Positions 52,700-62,284 are shown, counted from the stretch's first letter. The stretch is DNA of 64,000 nucleotides from Pseudomonas viciae (GCF_004786035.1 NZ_CP035088.1:4128001-4192000), one strand, 5' to 3'. A program made the numbers and translations. Notes: generated by a model not told the origin, from the sequence alone.

Positions 52700-54727
52700 A
52701 TGAGTGAAGACCAGCACGGCATCGCCACGGACCCGCGGGACTGGCCCAAGACACTGTTCTACGTGGCCTTGCTGTTTTCCGTGTTTCAAATTGTCACCGC
52801 CGCGTTTTCCCCGGTCTCCAGCATCGTGCTGCGGGCGGTGCATGTCGGCTTCCTGCTGTGGGTGGTGTTCCTCAGCTACCCGGCCTATGGCAAGCAACGT
52901 CCCTGGCAACCCCTGGCCTGGGTCCTGAGCCTGGCGGGCGTGGCGACGGCCGTCTATCAATGGGTGTTCGAGGCCGACCTGATCCAACGTTCTGGCGACC
53001 TGACCACCGCCGACATGGTGATAGGCGTTGTGCTGATTGTGCTGGTGTTCGAAGCGGCACGGCGGGTGATGGGCATCGCGCTGCCGATCATTTGCGCCCT
53101 GTTCCTGGCGTATGGCCTGTTTGGCGAATATCTGCCGGGGGATTTAGCCCATCGCGGCTATGGCGTCGATCAAATCATCAACCAACTGTCGTTCGGTACC
53201 GAGGGTTTGTACGGCACGCCGACCTATGTGTCGGCCACTTATATCTTCCTGTTCATCCTGTTCGGCGCGTTCCTGGAAAAGGCCGGCATGATCAAGCTGT
53301 TCACCGATTTCGCCATGGGCCTGTTCGGCCACAAACTGGGCGGGCCGGCGAAAGTAGCCGTGGTCTCATCGGCGCTGATGGGCACCATCACCGGCTCGGG
53401 CATCGCCAACGTGGTCACCACCGGGCAATTCACCATCCCGCTGATGAAACGCTTCGGCTACAGGGCCGCGTTTGCCGGTGGCGTGGAAGCGACGTCCAGC
53501 ATGGGCAGCCAGATCATGCCACCGGTGATGGGCGCGGTGGCCTTCATCATGGCCGAAACCATCAATGTACCGTTCGTGGAAATTGCCAAGGCGGCGTTGA
53601 TACCGGCGTGCCTGTACTTCGGTTCGGTGTTCTGGATGGTTCACCTGGAAGCCAAACGTTCCGACCTCAAGGGCCTGCCCAAGGACCAGTGCCCCAGCGC
53701 CTGGGGCGCGGTCAAGGAAAGCTGGTACCTGCTGATCCCGCTTGGGGTGTTGGTCTACCTGCTGTTTTCCGGACGCACACCGCTGTTTTCCGGCATGGTG
53801 GGCCTGGCGTTGACGGCCATCGTGATTCTCGGCTCGGCGATTATTCTCAAGGTCTCGAACTACGCCTTGCGCTGTGCTTTCTGGGTCGCGCTGGGCTTGC
53901 TTTGCGTCGGTTTTTTCCGGTTGGGCATCGGTGTCGTTTTTGCGGTGATCGGCGTGCTGGTGGTGGTCTGCTGGTTCATGAAAGGCACGCGCGAAACCCT
54001 CATCATCTGCCTGCACGCCCTGGTGGACGGTGCGCGTCACGCCGTTCCCGTGGGGATCGCCTGTACGCTGGTGGGCAGCATCATCGCAGTGGTCTCGCTG
54101 ACTGGCGTAGCCTCCACCTTTGCCGGTTACATCCTGGCAATCGGCAGGGACAACCTGCTGCTGTCGCTGATCCTCACCATGCTCACCTGCCTGGTGTTGG
54201 GCATGGGCATCCCGACCATTCCCAACTACATCATCACCAGCTCGATTGCCGCGCCCGCCTTGCTGGAACTCGGCGTGCCATTAATCGTGTCGCACATGTT
54301 CGTGTTCTATTTCGGCATCCTCGCCGACCTGACGCCACCGGTGGCGCTGGCCTGTTTCGCCGCTGCGCCCATCGCAAGGGAGAGTGGCCTGAAGATCAGC
54401 TTCTGGGCGGTGCGCATCGCCCTCGCCGGCTTTGTCATTCCATTCATGACCGTCTATAACCCGGCATTGATGCTGCAGGGCGACAACTTATGGATGACGG
54501 CGTACATGCTGATCAAGACGTTGCTGGCCGTCGGCCTCTGGGGCATGGCATCCACCGGCTATCTGCAACAGAAAATGCCGCTCTGGGAACGCCTGATGTG
54601 TTTTGCCGCCGGCGCCTTGTTGGTGGTGGCCCTGCCGCTGACCGATGAGATTGGCTTCGTACTGGGCGCACTGCTGATCTTCCAGCATGTGTGGCGCGCG
54701 CGGCGCAGCGGGCGGGCCTTGGCGTGA
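52700..54727 (+). CDS. Fused TRAP transporter permease (TAXI type, small plus large subunit)
   Basis: A 675-residue polytopic permease joining the four-helix DctQ-like part (about 20-130) to the DctM-like large subunit. Landmarks are FGTEGLYGTPTYVSATYIFLF, GTITGSGIANVVTTGQFTIP, GVEATSSMGSQIMPPVMGA and GMGIPTIPNYIITSS. It moves substrate with Na+ or H+ using the binding protein encoded upstream. The last codons overlap the DUF1850 gene. Substrate unknown; glutamate or dicarboxylates are common for this type. Confidence 0.92.
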   Translation: MSEDQHGIATDPRDWPKTLFYVALLFSVFQIVTAAFSPVSSIVLRAVHVGFLLWVVFLSYPAYGKQRPWQPLAWVLSLAGVATAVYQWVFEADLIQRSGDLTTADMVIGVVLIVLVFEAARRVMGIALPIICALFLAYGLFGEYLPGDLAHRGYGVDQIINQLSFGTEGLYGTPTYVSATYIFLFILFGAFLEKAGMIKLFTDFAMGLFGHKLGGPAKVAVVSSALMGTITGSGIANVVTTGQFTIPLMKRFGYRAAFAGGVEATSSMGSQIMPPVMGAVAFIMAETINVPFVEIAKAALIPACLYFGSVFWMVHLEAKRSDLKGLPKDQCPSAWGAVKESWYLLIPLGVLVYLLFSGRTPLFSGMVGLALTAIVILGSAIILKVSNYALRCAFWVALGLLCVGFFRLGIGVVFAVIGVLVVVCWFMKGTRETLIICLHALVDGARHAVPVGIACTLVGSIIAVVSLTGVASTFAGYILAIGRDNLLLSLILTMLTCLVLGMGIPTIPNYIITSSIAAPALLELGVPLIVSHMFVFYFGILADLTPPVALACFAAAPIARESGLKISFWAVRIALAGFVIPFMTVYNPALMLQGDNLWMTAYMLIKTLLAVGLWGMASTGYLQQKMPLWERLMCFAAGALLVVALPLTDEIGFVLGALLIFQHVWRARRSGRALA

Positions 54728-55104
54728 TCGGTTTGTGCCTGGGCCTGTCCGGTGTGGTCTGGGCCCAGCTTCCAATTGCCGATTTCACGCTGGCGTGGAA
54801 CCACACCATCGAGAAGGTCCGCTGGGAAGAAGACTACCGCGTCACCCAACAGGGCCTGGTCCTGGGTGAGGCCAGGGTCAAAGGCAACGGCGCTGGCATG
54901 GAGATTCCCGAAGACGCCCGGCTGGAAAACGGCAGTTGGCACTATCGGCGCCAACTGCCGCCCCTGCAACCACTGAAACTGGCACGCACGCCGCAGGCCG
55001 GCGACTATCAATTGTGCTTCGATGGCCGTTGCCGGTCGATGAGCCAATGGTTGGGGCCACCTGCGGCGGGTCAGCCGACCGTGGAACTGTGGAGTTGCGA
55101 ATAA
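54691..55104 (+). CDS. DUF1850 protein associated with TAXI-TRAP
   Basis: A 137-residue protein with a basic N-terminus and hydrophobic stretch (GLGVIGLCLGLSGVVWA) that reads as a signal peptide, then a DUF1850 core: FTLAWNHTIEKVRWEEDYRV, EARVKGNGAGMEIPEDARLENGSWHY and YQLCFDGRCRSM. DUF1850 proteins accompany TAXI-type TRAP operons and are presumed periplasmic accessories. GTG 54691 is chosen as it supplies positive charges for export; GTG 54724, overlapping the permease stop as GTGA, is an equally plausible start. Confidence 0.8.
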   Translation: MARAAQRAGLGVIGLCLGLSGVVWAQLPIADFTLAWNHTIEKVRWEEDYRVTQQGLVLGEARVKGNGAGMEIPEDARLENGSWHYRRQLPPLQPLKLARTPQAGDYQLCFDGRCRSMSQWLGPPAAGQPTVELWSCE

Positions 55105-55159
55105 CCCGCCAAGCGCAGAACCGACTATGGGAAGCAGTATCTGCGGATCAGTCGTTCAT

Positions 55160-56251
55160 TCAGGCAAACGTCGCCCCTCGGGTATTCACAAACAGCGAAT
55201 ACAACGAGTGGCTGCCGGCCATGAATAACCGATTACCTTCCCGGCCACCAAAGCACACATTGGGGCAGCGCTCCGGCAGGGAGATGTGCCCAATGGCCTT
55301 GCCTTCGGGGTTGAACACCCGCACGCCGTCGAGTTTTTCCAGGTCGGCCTTGGGGTCGCCGTTGCCGCCCCAACCGCACCAGAGGTTGCCGCTCTCATCA
55401 CACTTGAGCCCGTCGATGGCGGCGTAATCCAAGCCTTCGATGTGCTTGCGCCGCTCACCCAGCGTGCCATCGTCCTTGACACTGATCGCCCAGATCAAGC
55501 GATTGGGCTTGGCTCGGCCTTCGACCACGTAGAGGATTTTCTCGTCTGGGGAAAAACACAGGCCATTGGGCCCCGCCAGGTCGTCGATCACCCGGCTGAG
55601 TTTGCCGGTTTCGCCGTCGATGCGGTACACCGCGTGGGGTTGGGCCGGCGTGACTTTGTGTCCTTCGTAATTGTTGCCGGTCTGGAACGGTGGGTCGGTG
55701 AACCAGACCGAACCGTCGCGTTTGCACACGATGTCGTTGGGAGAGTTAAGCGGCTTGCCTTCGAAACTGTCCGCCAGCACGGTGATCGTGCCGTTGTGCT
55801 CGGTGCGGGTGATGCGCCGGCCTTCGCTCGAGGTGGTGGAACCTTCGCACACCAGCAACCGCCCCTGGCGATCGCGGCACATGCCGTTGGAGAAGTTGGA
55901 GTTCTCCCGATAAACCGACAGGCCACCAGTGATTTCATCCCAGCGCACGATGCGGTTGTTGGGAATGTCGCTGACCAGCAGGTAACGACCGTCGCCGACC
56001 CACACCGGCCCTTCCGCCCAGCGCAGGCCAGTGGCGAGTTTTTCCACACTGGCGTTGAAGATGCGCAAGTCCATGAAACTGGGGTCAAGGATATTGATCA
56101 GTGGGTCAGGGTAACGCTGGCTCAAGGGCTCGGCCTGGGCCAGCCCTGGCAGGTTGCCAAGGGTGGCGGCGGCGGCCGAGACCACCAGGGATTTTTTCAG
56201 GAATATCCGGCGGCCCTGATCGGCGGCGGTTGCAGATTGCGAAGCATCCAT
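55160..56251 (-). CDS. Tat-exported SMP-30/gluconolactonase/LRE-family protein
   Basis: A 363-residue six-bladed propeller. The N-terminus carries a twin-arginine signal (RRIFLKKSLVVSAAAATLG). The core has LRWAEGPVWVGDGRYLLVSDIPNNRIVRW, NSPNDIVCKRDGSVWFTDPPF, GPNGLCFSPDEKILYVVE and AIDGLKCDESGNLWCG, which provide the Glu, Asn and Asp metal ligands of SMP-30 lactonases. It probably hydrolyses a sugar lactone in the periplasm. No sugar dehydrogenase adjoins it; it converges with the DUF1850 gene. Confidence 0.88.
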   Translation of the reverse strand: MDASQSATAADQGRRIFLKKSLVVSAAAATLGNLPGLAQAEPLSQRYPDPLINILDPSFMDLRIFNASVEKLATGLRWAEGPVWVGDGRYLLVSDIPNNRIVRWDEITGGLSVYRENSNFSNGMCRDRQGRLLVCEGSTTSSEGRRITRTEHNGTITVLADSFEGKPLNSPNDIVCKRDGSVWFTDPPFQTGNNYEGHKVTPAQPHAVYRIDGETGKLSRVIDDLAGPNGLCFSPDEKILYVVEGRAKPNRLIWAISVKDDGTLGERRKHIEGLDYAAIDGLKCDESGNLWCGWGGNGDPKADLEKLDGVRVFNPEGKAIGHISLPERCPNVCFGGREGNRLFMAGSHSLYSLFVNTRGATFA

Positions 56252-56347
56252 CGTGCGTCTCCGTTAATTATTATTGGACGGGACGACAGTTTTACACCGT
56301 GATAAGACATCGTACAAGTAGACTACATGTACGCCTGAACACCCCCA

Positions 56348-57478
56348 TCAGTGGGGGTGCAACGGGATACGAACGGTGAACGTAGTGCCCGCCCGCGCCT
56401 TCGAGTGAACTTCGATGGTGCCCTTATGGGCCGAGACAATCGCCGAGGCGATATACAGGCCAAGCCCCAGCCCGGCCGTAGAACCGTACTGTACTTCACC
56501 GCTGCGCAAATGCCGGATCATCGGGTTGAAGATGCTGGCGATCGCGTCGCTTTCGATAGGCTTGCCCTGGTTGTTGATCGCGATCACCGCCATATCGTCT
56601 TCAGCGCTCAACGAAACAACAATCGGCGTGCCCTCGGTGCCATGCTGGACGGCATTCCCGATCAGGTTGGAGAACACCTGCTCCATGCGAGCCTGGTCAA
56701 ACAGTCCTTCCAGGGGACCGGTTGTTTCAAAGAGGATTCTGTTTTCCGGATGATAGGCCCGCGCCTCCTCCACCATGCCTTCGCAAGCCGCCACCAGGTC
56801 ACCGTTGAAACGCTGCACCGGAATGCCCGAGCCCAGTTGGGTACGGGTGAAATCCAGCAGGTCGCCGACAATTTTGTTGGCTCGCTTGACGCTGGTGTAG
56901 ATGCGCGACGAAATCTTGGTGGCTTTGGCGGGCAGGTCTCCGGCTCGCAGCAGCACCTCGGAACTCAGCAGGATCGCGCCCAAGGGGCTACGCAGGTCAT
57001 GCCCCAGGATCCCGAGAAAGATGTTGCGCGATGCATCGACCGCGCCCGAGTAACTGACCACCGATTCCGCCAAGGCCTGGTCCACCGCCTCGTTGAATCG
57101 AATCAGATCGGCCATGACCTGCTTTTGATCCAGCTGGGTGTGGGGCATCCAGAGCATCAGCACACTGGTGCGCAACGCCCGGTACTCCGAGACCATCTGC
57201 TCCACGGTAAAACCTGAAGACTGACGAATGACCGCATGGGTTTCGGCGGCGGTTTCGGCATCCGCCGTCGGGGCATCGCCGTGGGACTTGGCAATCTGCT
57301 CCTTGCGCGTCTGCTTGGTGCGCAGATCTGCGGCGATGGTGCGCAGCATCTGCTCGGCATGGTCGCGCAGGGCAACGGAATCCATGCCAATGGACGCGGG
57401 AGTGATGGTTTTGGCGAAATCTTCCCACGCCTGAAGGATTGGCTCGATATTGTCGAGAATGAAATCAGCCAGACGCAT
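56348..57478 (-). CDS. Soluble sensor histidine kinase with RsbRD-like N-terminus
   Basis: A 376-residue cytosolic kinase. The N-terminal all-helical domain (about 1-145, DFILDNIEPILQAWEDFAKTI, FTVEQMVSEYRALRTSVL) resembles the RsbRD/RsbU helical sensor. HisKA carries His160 in LGILGHDLRSPLGA and the HATPase has MEQVFSNLIGNAVQHG, NQGKPI and GLGLGLYIASAI. No response regulator lies next to it, so it is an orphan kinase. Upstream is a 252-bp gap to the divergent EamA gene. Confidence 0.88.
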   Translation of the reverse strand: MRLADFILDNIEPILQAWEDFAKTITPASIGMDSVALRDHAEQMLRTIAADLRTKQTRKEQIAKSHGDAPTADAETAAETHAVIRQSSGFTVEQMVSEYRALRTSVLMLWMPHTQLDQKQVMADLIRFNEAVDQALAESVVSYSGAVDASRNIFLGILGHDLRSPLGAILLSSEVLLRAGDLPAKATKISSRIYTSVKRANKIVGDLLDFTRTQLGSGIPVQRFNGDLVAACEGMVEEARAYHPENRILFETTGPLEGLFDQARMEQVFSNLIGNAVQHGTEGTPIVVSLSAEDDMAVIAINNQGKPIESDAIASIFNPMIRHLRSGEVQYGSTAGLGLGLYIASAIVSAHKGTIEVHSKARAGTTFTVRIPLHPH

Positions 57479-57730
57479 GGAGTGCTCCGCAAATGGGGCG
57501 ATGCTGCAAACGACACAACGGTCAGGTTGTTGTACAGCAAAGCGCAGGACAATGTGCGCGGTCTTGCGCAGAGTCGCCGCACCGAGGTGACAGATCGTGC
57601 CGCTTCTGGCCTTGTCTCTTCCAACCCTATAGGGTAAAAACCCTCCTCGAAGTTGTACGACAACCTATAACTAAAAAACAGCCAACCCGAAGCGCTTTGC
57701 TCGGGCGGCCCTCCTTTGAGACACCCTGCC

Positions 57731-58702
57731 ATGACTCGCCCCAGCGCTGCACCTGACACCCCCACGCCCTTCCCCCGCCACCTCGCGGTGCTCATTCTGC
57801 TGTGCATGGGGTGTGCTTTTGCTGGCAACCATGTCGCCGCGCGGGCGGCGTTCGATGATGGTGCCGGTGTGTTGCTGGCGATCCTGCTGCGTTCGGGCGG
57901 GACCCTGCTGGTGTTGGCCGCCATGGTGTTGTGGCAGCGCCAGAGCCTGCGCTTGCCGCCGGGGGCGTGGCGTTGGCAACTGACCCTGGGGCTGTTGATC
58001 GGCGCCCAAAGCCTGTGCCTGTACTCCGCCGTGGCGCGGGTGCCGGTAGCGTTGGCGCTGTTGGTGGGCAACGTCTTTCCGATTTTGCTGGCGTTGCTGA
58101 CTTGGGCGCTGGGCGGGCCACGACCGACCGCACGCACCGCCGCGTTGATGGGGATGATTCTGGTGGGGCTGGTGTTCGTGCTGGAGGTGCCCGCCCGGTT
58201 AGCGTCGGAACAGAGCGTCGGCCCGCAATGGCTGCTCGGGGTTGGCCTGGCTTTCTGCGCCGCCTGCGTGTTCGCTGGCGCGCTGTGGATCACCGACCAC
58301 AAGTTGTCCCAGGTGCGAGGTTCGGTGCGCAGCCTGCTGACCATTTTCATCGTCTTCAGCAGCGTCAACCTTGCCGGCCTGACCGGCGCCCTCCCCGGCG
58401 GCTTCGACCTGCCGGCCAGCAGCACCGGCTGGTTGGCCCTGGCGACCCTGGTGGTGCTCTATGGCACCGGGTTTATCGTGCTGTTCATTTCCGTGCCTCG
58501 CCTGGACATGCCCCGCAACGCCCCGGTGATGAACATCGAACCGCTGGCAACGTTGCTGATCGGCTGGCTGGTGCTGGACCAGATGCTCAACCCGGGCCAG
58601 GTACTTGGCGGGGTAATCGTGGTCACCGGCATTGTGCTGCTGACTTATCGCAAGGTTGAGCGGGTCAAGGTGCCCGTGGCCGAGGCAGTTGGACGCACCT
58701 GA
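57731..58702 (+). CDS. EamA-family (DMT) exporter
   Basis: A 323-residue transporter with ten hydrophobic segments arranged as two EamA repeats (about 18-145 and 165-310), for example FAGNHVAARAAFDDGAGVLL and PVMNIEPLATLLIGWLVLDQ. Family members export amino acids, nucleotides or drugs. ATG 57731 is used; the extra five codons upstream start with TTG. Substrate not assignable. Confidence 0.87.
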   Translation: MTRPSAAPDTPTPFPRHLAVLILLCMGCAFAGNHVAARAAFDDGAGVLLAILLRSGGTLLVLAAMVLWQRQSLRLPPGAWRWQLTLGLLIGAQSLCLYSAVARVPVALALLVGNVFPILLALLTWALGGPRPTARTAALMGMILVGLVFVLEVPARLASEQSVGPQWLLGVGLAFCAACVFAGALWITDHKLSQVRGSVRSLLTIFIVFSSVNLAGLTGALPGGFDLPASSTGWLALATLVVLYGTGFIVLFISVPRLDMPRNAPVMNIEPLATLLIGWLVLDQMLNPGQVLGGVIVVTGIVLLTYRKVERVKVPVAEAVGRT

Positions 58703-58915
58703 CCCCTCTGTTGACTGCCCTCGCCACAGTGTCCCAGTCCAAAATAGAGCCTGCGTAGGCCTGCGGATAAGTCTTCACCCTCCTGAAACTTGTTTTCAAA
58801 CCCGCAGTCCTACCCCAGCCGTGAAAACCTCGCCAATCGACAGCGACAGGTTTTCCGGTTGATCGGCGCCAAGCCTGGCGCTAAAGCAACTCCCCTCTCT
58901 CGAGCCGTTCGCCCC

Positions 58916-59776
58916 ATGCGCCACACTGTTCGCTCTTGCCGTTTCGCTTCGCTTTGCCTCCTCACCCTACTGCCCTTAATTACCAACCCCGCCCATGCCC
59001 GAGGCGAAGGGCAACTGGTGCAAGCGATCAACGACTACCGCAGCCAATCCCACCGTTGTGACTGGCGGACATTGCGCCCTTCGCAGCCATTGGTGCTGCG
59101 TTCGAGCCTGGCCTTGCCGATTGGCTTTCGCGCAGGGTTGCGGGAAACCTTGAAGGACGCAGGCTATCAGGCCCAGACAGTGCGCAGCATCCGCCTGACT
59201 GACGCGCGGGACGCCGAAGAAGCTTTCGAGATGCTGGCGGACGAGCACTGCGCGGCGCTGCTGGACAACCAGTACACCGACATCGGCGTCAACCGGGTCG
59301 GTGATGAATGGCGAGTGGTACTGGCCCAGCCCATGGGCGGTAGCCGGGTAGACAACGTTGCTTCCGCGGACAAGACGCTGCTGGCCCAGGTCAACGCCGC
59401 GCGAGCCAGATCCAGGATGTGTGGTCGCCAACGTTTCGCCGCCGCCCGGCCGTTGAGCTGGAACGCCGCCCTCGGCACAGCCGCCCAGGGGCACAGCCGG
59501 GCGATGGCCCGCGGCAACTATTTCGCCCACCAGGACCCTGACGGCCGCTCCGTGGCCGACCGAGCCAAAGGCGCGGGTTTCCGTGGGCGCAAGCTCGGCG
59601 AAAACATCGCCGCCGGACAAGGCTCGCCAAGCAAGGCCATGCAAGACTGGTTGGCCAGCCCCGGACATTGCGCCAACCTGATGAACCCGATGTTCACCCA
59701 GGTGGGCGCGGCGTACGCCACCGACTCGCGCAGCGATGCGGGGGTTTATTGGACCATGGTGTTTGGGGCGCCTTGA
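58916..59776 (+). CDS. Secreted CAP/SCP-domain protein
   Basis: A 286-residue protein. Signal peptide of about 30 residues ending AHA, a poorly characterised N-terminal domain (about 35-145), then a CAP domain (about 158-284) with GHSRAMARGNYFAHQDPDG, LGENIAAGQ, MQDWLASPGHCANLMNP and YWTMVFG, giving the His and Glu residues of the CAP cavity. Bacterial CAP proteins are envelope-associated with unclear activity. ATG 58916 is chosen because the signal peptide starts there; the longer frame to 58790 is not signal-like. Confidence 0.86.
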   Translation: MRHTVRSCRFASLCLLTLLPLITNPAHARGEGQLVQAINDYRSQSHRCDWRTLRPSQPLVLRSSLALPIGFRAGLRETLKDAGYQAQTVRSIRLTDARDAEEAFEMLADEHCAALLDNQYTDIGVNRVGDEWRVVLAQPMGGSRVDNVASADKTLLAQVNAARARSRMCGRQRFAAARPLSWNAALGTAAQGHSRAMARGNYFAHQDPDGRSVADRAKGAGFRGRKLGENIAAGQGSPSKAMQDWLASPGHCANLMNPMFTQVGAAYATDSRSDAGVYWTMVFGAP

Positions 59777-59836
59777 GGGTGAGGAAGCCATTGCCCTCGC
59801 CACAGAGTGCGGTGTCACCCCATCAAGGGGTTCAGG

Positions 59837-60370
59837 TCAGAGACGAATCTCCTGCGCCGGCACCACATCGATCCGCGACACCGCACTGCTCAAGCGCCCC
59901 AGCCTGTTGTTGTGGTTGGCGATGATCTGTTCGGCCGCCATGCTACCGTTGGCCACCGTAGAGTGGGCGTCGGCAGCCAGGACCACCTCGTACCCCAGGG
60001 CATGGGCCTGGCGCACGGTGGCGTTGATGCAATAGTCGGTCTGTAGCCCGCAGATCACCAGGCGGTCGATGCCTCGGGCTTGCAGCAGCGAGAGCAGATC
60101 GGTCTGGTAGAAAGCGTCGGGCGTGGTCTTGCGCACCCGCAGGTCATCGGCAGCGGTCAACAGGCCATCGGCCAATTGCCAGGCGACAGAACCATACGTC
60201 AGCGAGCCTTCCAGCTCTTCGTGCTGGATCAAGATCACCGACAAACCAACAGCCCGGGCCCTGGCGCTGAGGGCGTTGATGGTCCGGATGAGGCGCTGGC
60301 TCTCAAAACATTCTTCTTCACCGCTGCACAGTGCGTTCTGGATATCGATGATCAGCAATGCAGTGTTCAT
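59837..60370 (-). CDS. Isochorismatase-family cysteine hydrolase
   Basis: A 177-residue hydrolase with the catalytic triad Asp9 (LLIIDIQNAL), Lys81 (RVRKTTPDAF) and Cys114 (GLQTDYCINATVR). The family covers nicotinamidase-like, carbamoyl-sarcosine and isochorismate hydrolases; the substrate is not evident. ATG 60370 begins the family domain. Divergent from the GNAT gene with about 160 bp between. Confidence 0.9.
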   Translation of the reverse strand: MNTALLIIDIQNALCSGEEECFESQRLIRTINALSARARAVGLSVILIQHEELEGSLTYGSVAWQLADGLLTAADDLRVRKTTPDAFYQTDLLSLLQARGIDRLVICGLQTDYCINATVRQAHALGYEVVLAADAHSTVANGSMAAEQIIANHNNRLGRLSSAVSRIDVVPAQEIRL

Positions 60371-60532
60371 GACTTTCCTCTTCGAAACGGTGCGCGATCC
60401 CAACCGCGATTGCATTAGGCAGTATGGCCCGGTTTGCGTAATGCGCCTGTTTCCCCGTCGACCGGGTGACGCCACGACAGCCTTTGGGATAGGCTCGTCC
60501 AGTTCATCACTCACCGCATAAGGACAGCGCCG

Positions 60533-60967
60533 ATGACGCTACGAATCGAACGCACGGACACCCCTACCGACGAAGAACGCCAAGCCATCCTCGCGCCGCT
60601 ACGCGCCTATAACACGGCCAAGACCGGCGGGACAGTGCCGGAACTGGTCGCCTGGCTGGTACGGGACGAACACAGCAACGAAATCGTTGGTGGGCTGTAC
60701 GGACGGGTGTTTTTCCGCTGGTTCTATATCGAGCTGCTGGTCGTGCCGGAACAGGCTCGCGGCCAAGGCACGGGCTCGACCTTGATGCAGATGGCCGAAG
60801 ACCTGGCCAGGGAGAAAAACTGCGTGGGCATCTGGCTCGACACCTTCGACTTCCAGGCCCCAGCGTTCTACAAAAAACACGGTTTCACGGAAATCGGCCA
60901 GATCGACGACTACCCGCCAGGGCACCAGCACTTCTTCCTCCAGAAGCGCCTGAACCCTGCTGACTGA
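60533..60967 (+). CDS. GNAT-family N-acetyltransferase
   Basis: A 144-residue single GNAT domain: IVGGLYGRVFFRWFYIELLVVPEQARGQGTG carries the beta4 strand and the acetyl-CoA loop (about 53-83), followed by LMQMAEDLAREKNC and FYKKHGFTEIGQIDDYPPGH near the end, a pattern seen in small GNATs such as those acting on small amines. Acceptor unknown. Followed by a REP doublet. Confidence 0.87.
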   Translation: MTLRIERTDTPTDEERQAILAPLRAYNTAKTGGTVPELVAWLVRDEHSNEIVGGLYGRVFFRWFYIELLVVPEQARGQGTGSTLMQMAEDLAREKNCVGIWLDTFDFQAPAFYKKHGFTEIGQIDDYPPGHQHFFLQKRLNPAD

Positions 60968-60978
60968 AACACAAATCC

Positions 60979-61068
60979 TGTGGGAGCGAGCTTGCTCGCG
61001 AAGGCGGTGGGTCAGGCGACATTAATGTCGAATGGTAAGCCGCATTCGCGAGCAAGCCCGCTCCCACA
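60979..61068. repeat. REP doublet (inverted pair)
   Basis: TGTGGGAGCGAGCTTGCTCGCGAA at 60979-61002 and the facing copy TTCGCGAGCAAGCCCGCTCCCAC at about 61045-61067, between the convergent GNAT and lipoprotein genes. Confidence 0.9.
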
Positions 61069-61094
61069 TTGATCCGGGACTCCGTGCGAGTTAT

Positions 61095-61445
61095 TTACAG
61101 ACAAGTCGCCAACGCCGCCAACCGGCGCTTGGCCACGAAGTCATCCTGCTTGGCGTAGTAATTCAACACCGTGCCCGAGGCCCCGGTTTCCAAATCGACG
61201 AACGACTCAGCCGAGCGAGTGTAAACAGTCGAACCACCCTTCTTGCCCGGTTGCAGGTAAGCGCCAGCATCGACACCAAACACCGCTTCGTCCTGCCAGG
61301 AAAACTGTATGCACTGGGCCACGAGCTGCTCGGGTTTGTCCGAGCTCAGGGTCTTATAAGGGGTTTGAGTCCGGGCCTGGTTCATCGCCGAACCCGCGCA
61401 GCCGGCCAGCAAGGTTGCGGCCAGGGCCACCGTCAACATTCGCAT
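61095..61445 (-). CDS. Small lipoprotein
   Basis: A 116-residue putative lipoprotein with signal MRMLTVALAATLLAGC (Cys16). The mature part (TLSSDKPEQLVAQCIQFSWQDE, GAYLQPGKKGGSTVYTRSAESF) is of the small envelope-protein type common in Pseudomonas with no known role. ATG 61445 gives the signal directly; a GTG three codons earlier is possible. Confidence 0.78.
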   Translation of the reverse strand: MRMLTVALAATLLAGCAGSAMNQARTQTPYKTLSSDKPEQLVAQCIQFSWQDEAVFGVDAGAYLQPGKKGGSTVYTRSAESFVDLETGASGTVLNYYAKQDDFVAKRRLAALATCL

Positions 61446-61587
61446 TGCGTTCACTCATCGAGAAAAAAACGGACTGTAGCACTGCGGCCCCCGCCTTCGT
61501 GCTGCTTTACTGAAATTTACACGGGACATCGGCCAACGATTCGCGCAACCTGTCGCGCCATTCCCACCAGCCATCGCGGAACACTCC

Positions 61588-61848
61588 ATGACCCCCAACG
61601 CCGAGTTCTACAAACCCACCGCCGAATACGCCGACAAACTGATCAGCCAGATCGGCCAGACACCTTCCTGGATCGCCAAGCGAATCGGCGTCACCGACAA
61701 ACGGATTCGCTACATCCTCGACGGTGAACGTACCGTCAAGGGCGAAACCACGCCGATCCAGATGACCTACACCGAACAATTCGCCCTCGAATGCCTGGCG
61801 GCTGCGGCCAAGGCCAGCAAGAAGCAGTCCTCAACCCCCAAGGAGTGA
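61588..61848 (+). CDS. Small HTH-like hypothetical protein
   Basis: An 86-residue protein whose middle (LISQIGQTPSWIAKRIGVTDKRIRYILDGERTVKG, about 18-52) reads as a phage-repressor-like helix-turn-helix. It may bind DNA, but nothing points to a target. It precedes the DUF6388 gene by 2 bp, so the two are probably co-transcribed. Composition matches the surrounding genes. Confidence 0.65.
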   Translation: MTPNAEFYKPTAEYADKLISQIGQTPSWIAKRIGVTDKRIRYILDGERTVKGETTPIQMTYTEQFALECLAAAAKASKKQSSTPKE

Positions 61849-61850
61849 CC

Positions 61851-62180
61851 ATGGCGGCAACCGAACAGCAACACGAACGGGCCCTGGAAAATTTTCTCGA
61901 TGAGCGCCCCGAGCTGCGCGTCGAGTTGGACCACCTCAACCCGCTGCTGGCCCAGGCCAAGGGCGAGACCGCCGCGCAGTACCGCGCTGAGCGGTTGCAT
62001 GAAGCATTCGAAGCCGAGGCCGAGCGCCTGGGCCTGTTCGCCTGGGAACTGACCCTGCAACTGACCGCGGCTTCGCCCCAGGACTACCAGGCCCAACGCC
62101 TGGAGGTGCACAGGGAAGTGGCGGAGATGGCGGGGATGGAGTGGGCGGAGTATTGCGAGCTGCATGGCCTCAAGCAGTAG
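61851..62180 (+). CDS. DUF6388-type hypothetical protein
   Basis: A 109-residue, acidic, mostly helical protein (ALENFLDERPELRVELDHLNPLLAQAKGETAAQYRAERLHEAFEAEAERLG is the helical core, about 9-60, shown here only by its first and last motifs ALENFLDERPEL and EAEAERLG). It resembles the DUF6388 group found in Pseudomonas; function unknown. ATG 61851 lies directly after the upstream stop and GGAG precedes it. Confidence 0.65.
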   Translation: MAATEQQHERALENFLDERPELRVELDHLNPLLAQAKGETAAQYRAERLHEAFEAEAERLGLFAWELTLQLTAASPQDYQAQRLEVHREVAEMAGMEWAEYCELHGLKQ

Positions 62181-62198
62181 CCTGATCGCACGCCCATC

Positions 62199-62284
62199 TG
62201 TGGGAGCAAAGCTTGCTCGCGATACAGGCGCCTCGGCTTTCCGGAGACCGCGTGGCCCTCATCGCGGGCAAGCTGCTCCCACAC
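62199..62284. repeat. Degenerate REP doublet
   Basis: TGTGGGAGCAAAGCTTGCTCGCGAT at 62199-62223 faces ATCGCGGGCAAGCTGCTCCCACA at 62261-62283. Both arms differ from the REP consensus by a few bases. Located between the DUF6388 gene and tusD. Confidence 0.8.

Noticed and set aside
52858..54459. Second plus-strand open frame (533 codons) inside the TRAP permease gene
   Set aside because: It is a +1 phase shadow of the permease, rich in Arg, Gly and His with no membrane pattern, typical of high-GC coding sequence.
3232..62284. CRISPR array from the recurrent GAGCGAGCTTGCTCGCGA units
   Set aside because: The units are palindromic, scattered singly or in pairs between genes with no regular spacers and no cas genes; they are REP elements.
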